From: an uncultured Lachnospiraceae bacterium
GTDB taxonomy: Bacteria; Bacillota; Clostridia; Lachnospirales; Lachnospiraceae
DNA length: 64,000 nucleotides
Reading direction: 5' to 3'
Assembly: GCA_910588775.1 (NCBI GenBank)
Contig: CAJURH010000008.1
Location: 14,889 to 78,888, forward strand
Shown: piece after piece, positions 1 through 8,628 of the stretch
Layout: each line of letters begins with the position of its first letter
Position numbering within the stretch: position 1 is the first letter of the stretch
The notes under the pieces: model-generated
What the model was told of the DNA's origin: nothing
Database searches by the model: none
Seen by the model: only the letters and a program-made list of their open reading frames with translations
Position numbers and translations under genes: made by a program

Positions 1-658
1 TAAAGCTTCCTATGTAAGTAAGGGGAATCCGCAAATCAATGACCTTCATAAACAGAAGGAAGGCCGCGCCAATCAAAATGGCAATTACGGAAGTCTCGCC
101 AATGGTACCCTGGATGTTACCTACGAACATGCTCATCACGTCTACGCTTTCACCAGCTTTTAAGTTCGCAAGAGGAGTGGCCGCCGTCACAGCGTCTACC
201 ACAACTTTGCTGGATGCGCCAGCGGGAAGCGAAAAGTCTGTCATCTTTCCTGCAAAAGAAATCATCAGGAAACATCTACCTGCCAGCGCCGGGTTCATGA
301 AGTTCTGGCCCAAGCCGCCGAAGAGCTGTTTTACAACCAGGATGGCGAAAACGCTGCCCAGCGCCGGAATCCATAGAGCGATTGCCGGAGGCATGTTAAG
401 GGCCAGCAAAATACCGGTAACCACCGCACTGTAGTCACCCACGGTCTGGGTTTTCTTCATTCCTTTGTTGTATAACCACTCCGTTGCCACAGCGGCAACT
501 ACGGATATAATAATAATCAATAATGCATGCAGCCCGAAGTTGATAACGCCGAATATGCTGGCTGGCAGCAGGGCAATGACTACCATCAGCATCAGATTGC
601 TTGTGTTCACCTTAGACTTGACATGAGGTGAAGATGATACGTTTAACAAATCACTCAT
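1..658 (-). CDS. rnfD: Rnf complex subunit D (partial, runs off the window)
   Basis: Membrane subunit of the Rnf ferredoxin:NAD+ oxidoreductase, which couples electron transfer to Na+ or H+ pumping. About 219 N-terminal residues are visible and the 3' end lies outside the window. The reading frame starts MSDLLNVSSSPH and then shows several hydrophobic segments. It contains the family's flavinylation region, DAVTAATPLA, where a Thr carries covalent FMN in characterised RnfD proteins. The ATG at 658 follows a GGAGGATAAG ribosome site. rnfC ends 15 bp upstream, so the order rnfC-rnfD is that of a normal rnf operon; rnfG, E, A and B would be expected just outside the window. Confidence 0.93.
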   Translation of the reverse strand, partial: MSDLLNVSSSPHVKSKVNTSNLMLMVVIALLPASIFGVINFGLHALLIIIISVVAAVATEWLYNKGMKKTQTVGDYSAVVTGILLALNMPPAIALWIPALGSVFAILVVKQLFGGLGQNFMNPALAGRCFLMISFAGKMTDFSLPAGASSKVVVDAVTAATPLANLKAGESVDVMSMFVGNIQGTIGETSVIAILIGAAFLLFMKVIDLRIPLTYIGSF

Positions 659-673
659 TTTTCTTATCCTCCT

Positions 674-1996
674 CTACCCATTCTTTTTCCGATTATTTAA
701 GACCATCATACGCATGGACTTGATGGACTGAGTCAAGTGCCGTTTGGCTGGACAGGTGAAACTGCAGCATCCGCAGGCTACGCACTCCATGCCTTCCCAT
801 TTCACGAAAGCCTCTTCATTCTGATGATCCGCATATGTAGCCAGTCTGGAAGGCACCAGACGAGCCGGACAAACCGTTACGCATCTTCCACAGTTGATAC
901 ATGCTGTTTCGGCAGATGCAGATACCTCGTCTTTTGTCAGGCATAAAAGCGCAGAGGAACTCTTGGTCACTGGCGCCTGCATGGAATACAGACTCTGTCC
1001 CATCATCGGCCCGCCGGATATGATTTTCGCCGGTTCCTGTTTGAACCCGCCGGCTTCTTCAACCAATTCCTCGTAAATCATTCCAGTGCAAACCGCAAAG
1101 TTCTGCGGACTCGCAATGGCGTCCCCTGTAACTGTAACCACTTTGTGAATCAATGGCCTTCCCAAAACCACTGCCTTATAGACAGCCACTGCCGTATCAG
1201 AGTTATCCACCACACATCCAGCGTCTGCAGGCAGCATGCCGGAATTCACTTCCCGTCCAGTAGTGGCGTAGATCAGAGAACGTTCTGCACCCTGGGGGTA
1301 TTTTGTCTGCAAAGCTTTCACTTCGATTCTAGGCTCATTCTTCACCAGTTCTTCCATCTTCTTAATGCAGTCGGGCTTATTATCTTCGATGCAGATAAAT
1401 CCTTTCGCATGGTCGAACAGATACAAGATTGTTTTCAGTCCGGCAACCACCAGCTGCGGCTCTTCCATCATTCTTCGGTAATCCGAAGTCAGATATGGCT
1501 CGCACTCTGCGCCGTTGATCAACACATATTCAATTTTATCCGGTTCCTTCGGTGACAGCTTCACATGGGTGGGGAATCCTGCACCGCCCATACCCACCAC
1601 GCCGGCTTCCTGGATACGCTTAATCACTTCTTCTTTTGTCAGGTCTTCTACCTTTTCTACGCTGGAAAATTCCACTTCTTCATACTTCTGGTCATTTTCC
1701 ACAACAATGGCCGGTACCATTGCGCCGGTCACCGTTAAATGTGGCTCAATCGCCTTCACAGTTCCGGATACCGATGCGTGAACCGGTGCGGATACAAAGC
1801 CGCCTGGCTCTGCGATTTTCTGCCCAACCAGCACCCGGTCCCCTTTTGCCACTAATGGTTTGGCGGGGGCTCCAATATGCTGGGATAACAGATAGACTAA
1901 ATCTCCCTTGGGCGAAACTGACTTGATTGGCTTGTCCTTAGATAAGTCTTTTCCATCATAAGGATGAACACCACCTTTAAATGTCAAAAGTCCCAT
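674..1996 (-). CDS. rnfC: Rnf complex subunit C
   Basis: Peripheral Rnf subunit thought to hold the NADH/FMN site and two [4Fe-4S] clusters; 440 aa. It opens with MGLLTFKGGVHP, a typical RnfC N-terminus. A glycine-rich NuoF-like nucleotide/FMN region (VGMGGAGFPTHVKL) follows. Near the C-terminus are two ferredoxin motifs, CINCGRCVTVCP and CVACGCCSFTCP. The frame is open to 2062, but the ATG at 1996 is preferred: GGAGGAGTAAC lies just before it and the upstream part would translate a hairpin repeat (2024-2084). rnfD follows 15 bp downstream. Confidence 0.95.
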   Translation of the reverse strand: MGLLTFKGGVHPYDGKDLSKDKPIKSVSPKGDLVYLLSQHIGAPAKPLVAKGDRVLVGQKIAEPGGFVSAPVHASVSGTVKAIEPHLTVTGAMVPAIVVENDQKYEEVEFSSVEKVEDLTKEEVIKRIQEAGVVGMGGAGFPTHVKLSPKEPDKIEYVLINGAECEPYLTSDYRRMMEEPQLVVAGLKTILYLFDHAKGFICIEDNKPDCIKKMEELVKNEPRIEVKALQTKYPQGAERSLIYATTGREVNSGMLPADAGCVVDNSDTAVAVYKAVVLGRPLIHKVVTVTGDAIASPQNFAVCTGMIYEELVEEAGGFKQEPAKIISGGPMMGQSLYSMQAPVTKSSSALLCLTKDEVSASAETACINCGRCVTVCPARLVPSRLATYADHQNEEAFVKWEGMECVACGCCSFTCPAKRHLTQSIKSMRMMVLNNRKKNG

Positions 1997-2023
1997 TGTT
2001 ACTCCTCCTTCTCTTGCCTTACT

Positions 2024-2084
2024 GGGCGTGCTTGAAAAATCATTCATGCCTCCCCATGACATAAATCATTTTTCAAACACGCCC
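2024..2084. repeat. 61-bp inverted repeat in the rnfC leader
   Basis: Two 25-base arms (2024-2048 and 2060-2084) are complementary at 22 positions, with an 11-base loop. Read on the minus strand the outer part is GGGCGTGTTTGAAAAAT. That is related to the GTGTTTGAAAACCGCT core found at 17353, 19272 and 62139. It sits in the untranslated leader of rnfC, so it would fold in that mRNA. Confidence 0.85.
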
Positions 2085-2191
2085 TAGCCTCACTCCTATA
2101 ACTATACTAAAAAATAAGAAAAAAATCACTATATTTTTTTTATTTTTTGCTATATAATTTAAAAAAATTTTATAAAAGGAGCAATTTCCCC

Positions 2192-3193
2192 ATGATCTCC
2201 CAAAAAAATTACATGAATTTCCCAAATATAGATATTCCTTTGCTAGAAATTTTTTCTAAAACATCCATCCAAAATCTGCTGGCTCTCCACATAGAAACCA
2301 CTGGATTTTCCTGGAAAAAATCCATCGTCTTTCTGATTGGCTTTATGAAAATGGATGCAGAGAGCGGGCAGTGGTTTCTGGAACAATGGCTTCTGAACGA
2401 TCCAGCCATGGAAAAAGAGCTTTTGATAAAATTTTCCAACCGGATAAAAGAAAATACCTGCCTGCTCCATTATAATGGCAGCCAGTTTGATCTGCCCTTT
2501 CTGGAAAAACGTTGCAAACTCCAGGGAATTCCCGTCACCTGGCAAGACTGCGGCCAGTTGGATTTATACCAGACCCTGCGCCCCTGCCAAAAGCTCTTTG
2601 GACTGGATCGCATGCGGCTTTGCGATTTGGAAAAGTATCTGGGCATCCCCCGTCCCGACGGGCCGTCCGGAAAAAAATATATTTCCACTTTTCAGGCATA
2701 CGCCGCTGAAAAACGCCCGGCTCTGGAAAAAACCTTATTTCTCCACAACCAATGGAATCTGTCCGGACTACTGCAATGCGCCAGCGCGCTGGCCTACCCC
2801 GCCCTTGTTCAGGGGAATTTCCAGTTAGAGCTAAGCCGGATCGTCCAGGATTCGCTCACCTGCCATCTACGGCTTCAGGCCACCCTGCCCAAACCTTTTT
2901 CACTGGATTACAGCCCAAAGCCATGGGTTGTCGCCGGATCTGACCGCCAGGCGCAGGCCACATTTCCGCTGGAAAACGGATGCCTGCGCATGTATTATCC
3001 CAACTACAAAGACTACTATTATCTCCCAGCCGAGAACACGGCCATACACAAAAGCGTTGGCGCTTATGTAGACAAAAAGAACCGCACGCAGGCCACCAAA
3101 GAAAACTGTTTCACACGTTTTCCCTGTACCATAGATTTTATGCAGAATCGCAGACAAATAGAAGATTATATCCGCCACTGCCTGCTCCTGTGA
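2192..3193 (+). CDS. YprB-like RNase H-fold (DEDD) protein, degenerate active site
   Basis: 333-aa protein of the YprB / RNase_H_2 exonuclease-like family, normally a DnaQ-fold 3'-5' nuclease. Recognisable blocks are HIETTGF (exonuclease motif I), YNGSQFDLPFLEKR (motif II) and HNQWNLSGL (motif III). From memory of the family, motif I is usually DxETTG and motif III HNxxDxxG. Here the first Asp is His and the last Asp is Asn, so two of four metal ligands look lost. The ATG at 2192 is preferred over the one at 2147, with AAAAGGAGCAA as ribosome site. It is the only plus-strand gene in the first 44 kb. Nuclease activity is doubtful; a nucleic-acid-binding role remains possible. Confidence 0.75.
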   Translation: MISQKNYMNFPNIDIPLLEIFSKTSIQNLLALHIETTGFSWKKSIVFLIGFMKMDAESGQWFLEQWLLNDPAMEKELLIKFSNRIKENTCLLHYNGSQFDLPFLEKRCKLQGIPVTWQDCGQLDLYQTLRPCQKLFGLDRMRLCDLEKYLGIPRPDGPSGKKYISTFQAYAAEKRPALEKTLFLHNQWNLSGLLQCASALAYPALVQGNFQLELSRIVQDSLTCHLRLQATLPKPFSLDYSPKPWVVAGSDRQAQATFPLENGCLRMYYPNYKDYYYLPAENTAIHKSVGAYVDKKNRTQATKENCFTRFPCTIDFMQNRRQIEDYIRHCLLL

Positions 3194-3215
3194 TTTCATA
3201 AATCAAACAAAACAA

Positions 3216-3259
3216 AGGCTGTCGCGCCAAAAGGATTCACTCCCTTGGCACAACAGCCT
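3216..3259 (-). terminator. Rho-independent terminator after the S1 gene
   Basis: A 15-bp stem with two wobble pairs (AGGCTGT..GCCAA against TTGGC..ACAGCCT), 14-base loop. On the minus strand it is followed by TTGTTTTGTTTG. It may also end the converging YprB-like transcript. Confidence 0.8.
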
Positions 3260-3304
3260 ATTATGTTTAAACGGAACCCGTAACTGTCCGTTTCTTCATA
3301 ATTC

Positions 3305-4438
3305 CTATTCTTCATTTGTTGCAGCAGTTTCCTCCTGCGCGTCCATTTCTTCTTCCTGAGAAGCTGGCTCTTCTGTGCGCATGGCATCTGTCTGAAGCGC
3401 TTTAATGCTCAAACTAATCTTGCGATCTTCACCGTTGAAATCAACCACTTTCGTCTCAACTTCCTGCCCAATCTCCAGAACATCTGAGGGTTTCTCCACA
3501 TGTTCTCTGGAAATCTGAGACACGTGCAAAAGCGCGTCCACGCCTGGCTCCAGTTCCACAAATGCGCCAAAATCGGTCATTCTGGCCACTTTGCCCTTGA
3601 TCACTGTGCCGATGGCATATTTCTCCGCTGCCGTCAACCAGGGATTCTGGTCCTCGAATTTCAAGCTGAGGGCAATCTTCTCCCCTTTGATTTCCTTTAT
3701 CAGGACTTTCACTTCGTCGCCGGCCTGGAACACCTTCCTCGGATTTTCCACTCTGCCCCAGGACATCTCAGAGATATGGAGCAGTCCGTCCGCGCCACCT
3801 AAGTCGATAAATACGCCAAAATCGGTTACATTTTTCACAATGCCTTCCACAACATCTCCAGGAGCGATGCGGGCCATCAGCTCTTTCTGCTTCTCGGCTC
3901 TCTCCGCCAGCAGAAGCTGCTTTCTGTTACCGATAATTCTTCTTCTCTTGGGATTGAACTCTGTGATTACAAACTCAATCTCCTGATCTGCATATTTGGT
4001 CAGATCCCGCTCGTAGGTATCGGATACCAGGCTGGCTGGAATAAATACGCGCGCTTCGTCCACTACTACACACAGACCCCCGTCAAGGACTTGTGTAACT
4101 GGCGCCTTCAATACTTCCTCTGTCTTATAAGCCTCTTCCAGACGCTTATTGCCCTTTTCCGCAGCCAGTCTCTTGTAGGTAAGGATCACCTGTCCTTCCC
4201 CGTCGTTCACTTTCAGCACTTTCGCCGACATTGTATCCCCTACATGGACAGCCTCGGTCAAGTCAATGGACTGATCATTCGAATATTCGTTCTTTGTAAT
4301 GATGCCGTCCGCCTTACATCCAATATTAAGGATAATCTCATTGTCCTTTACATCGATTACTGAGCCTTCTACTACTTCGCCGTTTCTAACTGTTTTAACT
4401 GATTCACCTAACATTTGTTCAAAACTTAGTTCTGACAT
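3305..4438 (-). CDS. rpsA: S1 RNA-binding domain protein (ribosomal protein S1-like)
   Basis: 377 aa with four S1 domains in tandem, at about residues 15-85, 100-170, 185-255 and 270-340. The third and fourth carry the classic VTDFGVFIDLGGADGLLHISEM and MTDFGAFVELEPGVDALLHVSQ patterns. The tail is Glu-rich. Firmicute S1 homologues are shorter than the six-domain E. coli protein and bind mRNA; a role in translation initiation is inferred. The ATG at 4438 is 9 bases after AGGAGG; the alternative at 4444 is too close. The start lies 20 bp inside ispH, so the two genes are translationally coupled, an arrangement known in Clostridia. Confidence 0.88.
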   Translation of the reverse strand: MSELSFEQMLGESVKTVRNGEVVEGSVIDVKDNEIILNIGCKADGIITKNEYSNDQSIDLTEAVHVGDTMSAKVLKVNDGEGQVILTYKRLAAEKGNKRLEEAYKTEEVLKAPVTQVLDGGLCVVVDEARVFIPASLVSDTYERDLTKYADQEIEFVITEFNPKRRRIIGNRKQLLLAERAEKQKELMARIAPGDVVEGIVKNVTDFGVFIDLGGADGLLHISEMSWGRVENPRKVFQAGDEVKVLIKEIKGEKIALSLKFEDQNPWLTAAEKYAIGTVIKGKVARMTDFGAFVELEPGVDALLHVSQISREHVEKPSDVLEIGQEVETKVVDFNGEDRKISLSIKALQTDAMRTEEPASQEEEMDAQEETAATNEE

Positions 4439-5270
4439 GTTCATAAACCTCCTCAATAATTTTGTTTGGGGTAGACGCCCCTGCTGTAATACCTACGCAA
4501 CTACTGGATCGAAACATTTCAGAATCCAAGTCAACAAGTGTCTGTATATAGTAAGTATTTTCACATTCCTTTTTGCAAATCTCATATAGTTTCTGGGTGT
4601 TGGAACTCTGCCTGCCCCCAATGACCAGCATAGTGTCTGCCTCACTGGCTATGGCTTGCGCCTCCCGCTGCCGCTTTTCAGTAGAATCGCAGATTGTATT
4701 TAGAATGATACTATCATACCTCTTTTTTTCCAGAATTTCAACTAAATCTTTAAATTTGTTGTAATTAAATGTCGTTTGGGAAACTACGCACATTTTTTCG
4801 TGCGATTTTGCCATAAATTCCTCTAAATCTTCCTGGTTTGACGCCACACAGGCTTTCGAACTGCACCATCCGCAGATGCCCTGCACCTCTGGGTGATTCC
4901 TGTTCCCGAAGATCAGAATCTCCTTTCCCTGCGCGCTTTCTTTTTCAACAATCCGATGAATCTTCAGCACAAAGGGACAGGTCACGTCCTCACACGCCAA
5001 GCCCCGGGCGGCTATTCTCCCATAGGTCTCTTTTCCTACCCCATGGGAGCGGATGACTACCGTGCCCTCCTTCACCCGCTCCAGCTCTTCACATCCCGAA
5101 AGCGTTTGAACGCCTTTCCTCTCCAGGTCTTCCACCACTGTCTCGTTGTGAATGATGGGACCCAAGGTGTAGATGGGGCCTTTGGCCTCTGCGGCCAACT
5201 GGTACGCCCGGTCCACCGCCCGCTTTACGCCAAAACAAAAACCGGAAGTCTTGGCAACCTTCACTTTCAT
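4419..5270 (-). CDS. ispH: 4-hydroxy-3-methylbut-2-enyl diphosphate reductase
   Basis: Last enzyme of the MEP isoprenoid pathway; reduces HMBPP to IPP and DMAPP using a [4Fe-4S] cluster. 283 aa, near family length. The three cluster cysteines are recognisable: SGFCFGV near residue 12, EDVTCPFV near 97 and NTICDST near 195. Conserved acid/base and substrate signatures RSHG, GNRNHPE and SQTTF are present. It overlaps cmk by 4 bp upstream and the S1 gene by 20 bp downstream. Confidence 0.96.
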   Translation of the reverse strand: MKVKVAKTSGFCFGVKRAVDRAYQLAAEAKGPIYTLGPIIHNETVVEDLERKGVQTLSGCEELERVKEGTVVIRSHGVGKETYGRIAARGLACEDVTCPFVLKIHRIVEKESAQGKEILIFGNRNHPEVQGICGWCSSKACVASNQEDLEEFMAKSHEKMCVVSQTTFNYNKFKDLVEILEKKRYDSIILNTICDSTEKRQREAQAIASEADTMLVIGGRQSSNTQKLYEICKKECENTYYIQTLVDLDSEMFRSSSCVGITAGASTPNKIIEEVYEHVRTKF

Positions 5271-5947
5271 AGGCCGGATTCCCTGTTTTTTCTGTAAATG
5301 GAGAGAATCTCCTCCACCACCTGGTCTATGGTCATTTCGGAAGAATCCACCAGCACAGCGTCTTCGGCCTGCCTCAAAGGAGAGTTTTCCCGGTTTTTAT
5401 CCTGTTCATCCCTTTTTTGGATACTTTTTTCTATTTCCTCCAACGAGCTGGAAACCCCTTCCCGTTGCAGCTCCTGGTATCTGCGCATGGCCCGTATCCG
5501 GACTGAAGCCGTTAAGTAGATTTTCACCGCCGCATCCGGCAGCACTTTCGTCCCGATGTCCCGGCCATCCATGACAACGTCCGCTTCCCGGGCCAGTTTT
5601 TGCTGAAGAGCCACCAGCTTCTCGCGCACCTTTGCGTTTGGCGAACTGGCGGAAGCCATCTTTCCCACTTCCTCCGCCCGCAGATACGCCGTGACGTTTT
5701 CCCCGTTTAGGATTACCTGCTGCTCGCCGCTTTCATAGGCAATGGCAATATCCGCTTGTTCACAGATTTCTTCTATTTTGGCCGTGTCCTGCGCCTCTAT
5801 GTTTTGGCGCAGCAGATAAAGCGCCATGGCGCGGTACATGGCCCCGGTGTCCACATAGATAAATGATAATTCCCGGGCCACCCTCTTGGCTATGGTGCTC
5901 TTTCCTGCGCCAGCCGGCCCGTCAATCGCAATATTCGTCGTCATCAC
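5267..5947 (-). CDS. cmk: (d)CMP kinase
   Basis: Phosphorylates CMP/dCMP with ATP. 226 aa, normal for the short bacterial form. The P-loop is GPAGAGKST at residues 10-18, followed by YVDTGAMYRA, the conserved MDGRDIGT, and the KRDEQDKNRENSPL substrate/LID region near the C-terminus. The ATG at 5947 follows AAGGATTG; the ATG at 5944 is equally possible. It shares ATGA with ispH and lies 17 bp after the flavoprotein gene. Confidence 0.96.
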   Translation of the reverse strand: MMTTNIAIDGPAGAGKSTIAKRVARELSFIYVDTGAMYRAMALYLLRQNIEAQDTAKIEEICEQADIAIAYESGEQQVILNGENVTAYLRAEEVGKMASASSPNAKVREKLVALQQKLAREADVVMDGRDIGTKVLPDAAVKIYLTASVRIRAMRRYQELQREGVSSSLEEIEKSIQKRDEQDKNRENSPLRQAEDAVLVDSSEMTIDQVVEEILSIYRKNRESGL

Positions 5948-5964
5948 TTTTCAATCCTTTCGTC

Positions 5965-7194
5965 TTACGCATTCGCCGCCGCCCATGCAGTTGACCAGGC
6001 GATCTGCAGATTGTACCCTCCGGTCAACGCATCCACATCCAGCGCCTCACCTATAATATATAATCCCGGAACTTTCCGTGACTCCATGGTGGACGGGTGA
6101 ATCTCCCGGACGGACACGCCGCCTTTGGTGACAATCGCTTCCTGGAAACCGGCCACCCCTTCGATGGTCATGGGAAAAGCTTTGGTAACCTCCAACAGTT
6201 TCCTGCGCTCCTGCCTGCTGACTTCATGGACCGGCTTATCCGGTATGCCGCTTAACTGAATCATCACCGGCGTGAGCGAAGCCGGGTACAGACTGTCCGC
6301 CACGTTTTTCAGCCGCTTATTAGGACTTTTCTCAAACTCCCGCAACAAACGGGCGTCCAGCTGTTCTTCAGACAGCGCCGGTTTCAGATCGATTCTCGCC
6401 GTCAGAGGGGTTTCCCGCAGCTTCCGGCCAATCACCGCACTGGCGGATAATGCCACCGGGCCGCTGACTCCGTGATGGGTAAACAACATCTCCCCGAACT
6501 CCTCATACAGACATTTCTTACCCGCCCACACAGAGAAACGGATATTTCGAAGCGACAATCCCTGTAATCGCCGCACATACCCTTCCGGGACCAAAAGGGG
6601 CGCCAGAGACGGAATGGGCTGTATAATGGTATGGCCCACGGATTTGGCAAAAGCATAACCGCTGCCATCCGCCCCCGTGCTGGGATAGGACAAACCGCCC
6701 GTGGCAATCACAACCCTGTCGCCTTCCATGGTCGCGCCGTTCTCCAGCGCAATCCCCTGGACGCGCGTATCTGCCGCCAGAAGCCTCTTCACCCGGCTTT
6801 TCAGATGTATCTTCACCCCCAGTTCTTTCATCTTGCGCTCCATGGCGCGAATCACATCTGAGGACTTGTCCGATTTTGGAAAAACCCGGCCGCCCCGCTC
6901 AACTTTCAGCGGCACGCCCAGATTTTCAAAGAATTCCATTATTTTCCAGTTGTCGCATTGGGAAAAGGAGCTATACAGAAATTTGGGATTGGACACCACC
7001 GCCCCTAGCAAATCCTCTGTCTTTTCACAGGCGTTGGTCAGATTGCAGCGTCCTTTTCCAGTGATAAATAATTTTTTGCCCAATTTTTCATTCTGCTCAA
7101 AGACGTGGACCAGGCATCCCCGCTGGGCAAAGAGGATGGCGGCCAGCATCCCCGCCGCTCCTGCGCCCACCACCAATACTTTTTCCTCTGCCAT
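5965..7194 (-). CDS. HI0933/BaiN-type FAD-dependent oxidoreductase
   Basis: 409-aa flavoprotein of the HI0933 (YhiN) family. The N-terminal FAD-binding dinucleotide fold is VLVVGAGAAGMLAA. The family hallmark GKKLFITGKGRCNLTN follows, and the C-terminal FAD segment is GLYIIGEALDVDALTGGYNLQIAWSTAW in pattern. BaiN was proposed to act on bile acid intermediates, but most members have no proven substrate, so no reaction is assigned. The ATG at 7194 is preferred because the longer frame (to 7305) lies inside oadA. One base separates it from the oadA stop, suggesting reinitiation. Confidence 0.88.
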   Translation of the reverse strand: MAEEKVLVVGAGAAGMLAAILFAQRGCLVHVFEQNEKLGKKLFITGKGRCNLTNACEKTEDLLGAVVSNPKFLYSSFSQCDNWKIMEFFENLGVPLKVERGGRVFPKSDKSSDVIRAMERKMKELGVKIHLKSRVKRLLAADTRVQGIALENGATMEGDRVVIATGGLSYPSTGADGSGYAFAKSVGHTIIQPIPSLAPLLVPEGYVRRLQGLSLRNIRFSVWAGKKCLYEEFGEMLFTHHGVSGPVALSASAVIGRKLRETPLTARIDLKPALSEEQLDARLLREFEKSPNKRLKNVADSLYPASLTPVMIQLSGIPDKPVHEVSRQERRKLLEVTKAFPMTIEGVAGFQEAIVTKGGVSVREIHPSTMESRKVPGLYIIGEALDVDALTGGYNLQIAWSTAWAAANA

Positions 7195-7195
7195 A

Positions 7196-8608
7196 TTAAA
7201 CCGGATACGCTCCGTTCTCCCCGTCCGCCACAGAGGCGTCCACTTTCTTCTTCTGCGCCTCTCTGTACTGGAAAAATTCTTTTGCCACTTGGGGGAATAG
7301 GGCATAGGTCAGTACGTCTTCATCCTGTTCTTTGTAAATCTCGATTTCTTTTTCCAGCGTCTCCAGCTCGTCGGGAATCAGATCTGCATAACGGCAGGTG
7401 ACGGGCTTCGTATCCCCGATGCATTTCTTCTGCACTTCCGGATCGAAAGGCTTCACCGTCTGGCCGTATTTGCCGCTTAGAACATCCTTGGTCTCCTTCG
7501 TCACCATCTTGTAACGCTCGCCTGTCAGAACATTGAACACCGCCTGGGTTCCCACTATCTGTGAGGACGGCGTAACCAGCGGGCATTCACCCAAATCTTT
7601 GCGGACTCTGGGCACTTCTTCCAGCACTTCGTAATACTTGTCTTCCGCGTGTTGTTCTTTCAACTGGGAAGTCAAGTTGGAGAGCATGCCGCCCGGCACC
7701 TGGTACAATAATGTCTTGATATTCACGCCCAGATTCTTGGGATTCAGAAGGCCCGTCTCCAGCGCATCGTCCCGAATAGGCCGGAAATAATCGGCGATTT
7801 CAGCCAGCAAGCTCTGATCAAATCCCGTGTCGTAAGGGGTTCCCTTAAATGTTTCCACCATCACTTCCGTGGCCGGCTGAGACGTTCCCAGCGCAAAAGG
7901 CGACATGGCCGTGTCGATCACGTCCACCCCGGCCTCCACTGCTTTCATATAGGTCATGGACGCCACGCCGGAGGTATAATGGGTGTGAAGCTGTATCGGC
8001 AGATCCACCGCCTCTTTTAAGGCGCCGATCAGCTCTGTGGCCTGGTAGGGCAAAAGAAGTCCCGCCATGTCCTTGATGCAGATGGAATTGGCTCCCATAT
8101 CTTCAATCCGCTTGGCGATGTCCGTCCAGTACTCCAGGGTGTACGCATCCCCCAGCGTATAGGATAGCGCCACCTGGGCATGGCCTTTCTCTTTATTGGC
8201 CGCTGTCACTGCCGTCTGCAGATTGCGCAGATCATTGAGACAGTCGAAAATACGAATGATATCAATGCCATTGGCCACTGATTTCTGTACAAAATATTCC
8301 ACCACGTCATCGGCATACGGACGATATCCCAAAATGTTCTGGCCCCGGAACAGCATCTGTAATTTCGTTTTCTTGAATCCGTCCCGGAATTTGCGCAATC
8401 TATCCCAGGGGTCTTCTTTCAGGAAACGAAGGGACGCGTCAAAGGTGGCTCCACCCCAGCATTCCACAGAGTGATACCCCACCTGGTCCATTTTATCCAC
8501 GATGGGCAGCATCTGTTCCGTGGTCATTCTCGTGGCGATTAAGGACTGATGAGCGTCGCGCAGAATCGTCTCCGTAATCTTAATCGGTTTTTTCTGATTT
8601 TCTGACAT
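7196..8608 (-). CDS. oadA: Oxaloacetate decarboxylase alpha-type carboxyltransferase, biotin domain absent
   Basis: 470-aa pyruvate/oxaloacetate carboxyltransferase (HMGL-like TIM barrel plus PYC_OADA domain). Metal and substrate motifs are ETILRDAHQS, the IKDMAGLL segment and HTHYTSG with its two His ligands. OadA proteins usually carry a C-terminal biotinyl domain. This one stops before it, and the biotin carrier is the separate gene at 9794. It transfers CO2 from oxaloacetate to biotin for the Na+-pumping beta subunit, or works in reverse; direction cannot be read from sequence. It is 20 bp downstream of oadB. Confidence 0.93.
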   Translation of the reverse strand: MSENQKKPIKITETILRDAHQSLIATRMTTEQMLPIVDKMDQVGYHSVECWGGATFDASLRFLKEDPWDRLRKFRDGFKKTKLQMLFRGQNILGYRPYADDVVEYFVQKSVANGIDIIRIFDCLNDLRNLQTAVTAANKEKGHAQVALSYTLGDAYTLEYWTDIAKRIEDMGANSICIKDMAGLLLPYQATELIGALKEAVDLPIQLHTHYTSGVASMTYMKAVEAGVDVIDTAMSPFALGTSQPATEVMVETFKGTPYDTGFDQSLLAEIADYFRPIRDDALETGLLNPKNLGVNIKTLLYQVPGGMLSNLTSQLKEQHAEDKYYEVLEEVPRVRKDLGECPLVTPSSQIVGTQAVFNVLTGERYKMVTKETKDVLSGKYGQTVKPFDPEVQKKCIGDTKPVTCRYADLIPDELETLEKEIEIYKEQDEDVLTYALFPQVAKEFFQYREAQKKKVDASVADGENGAYPV

Positions 8609-8628
8609 ATATTTTCCTCCTCACAAAC

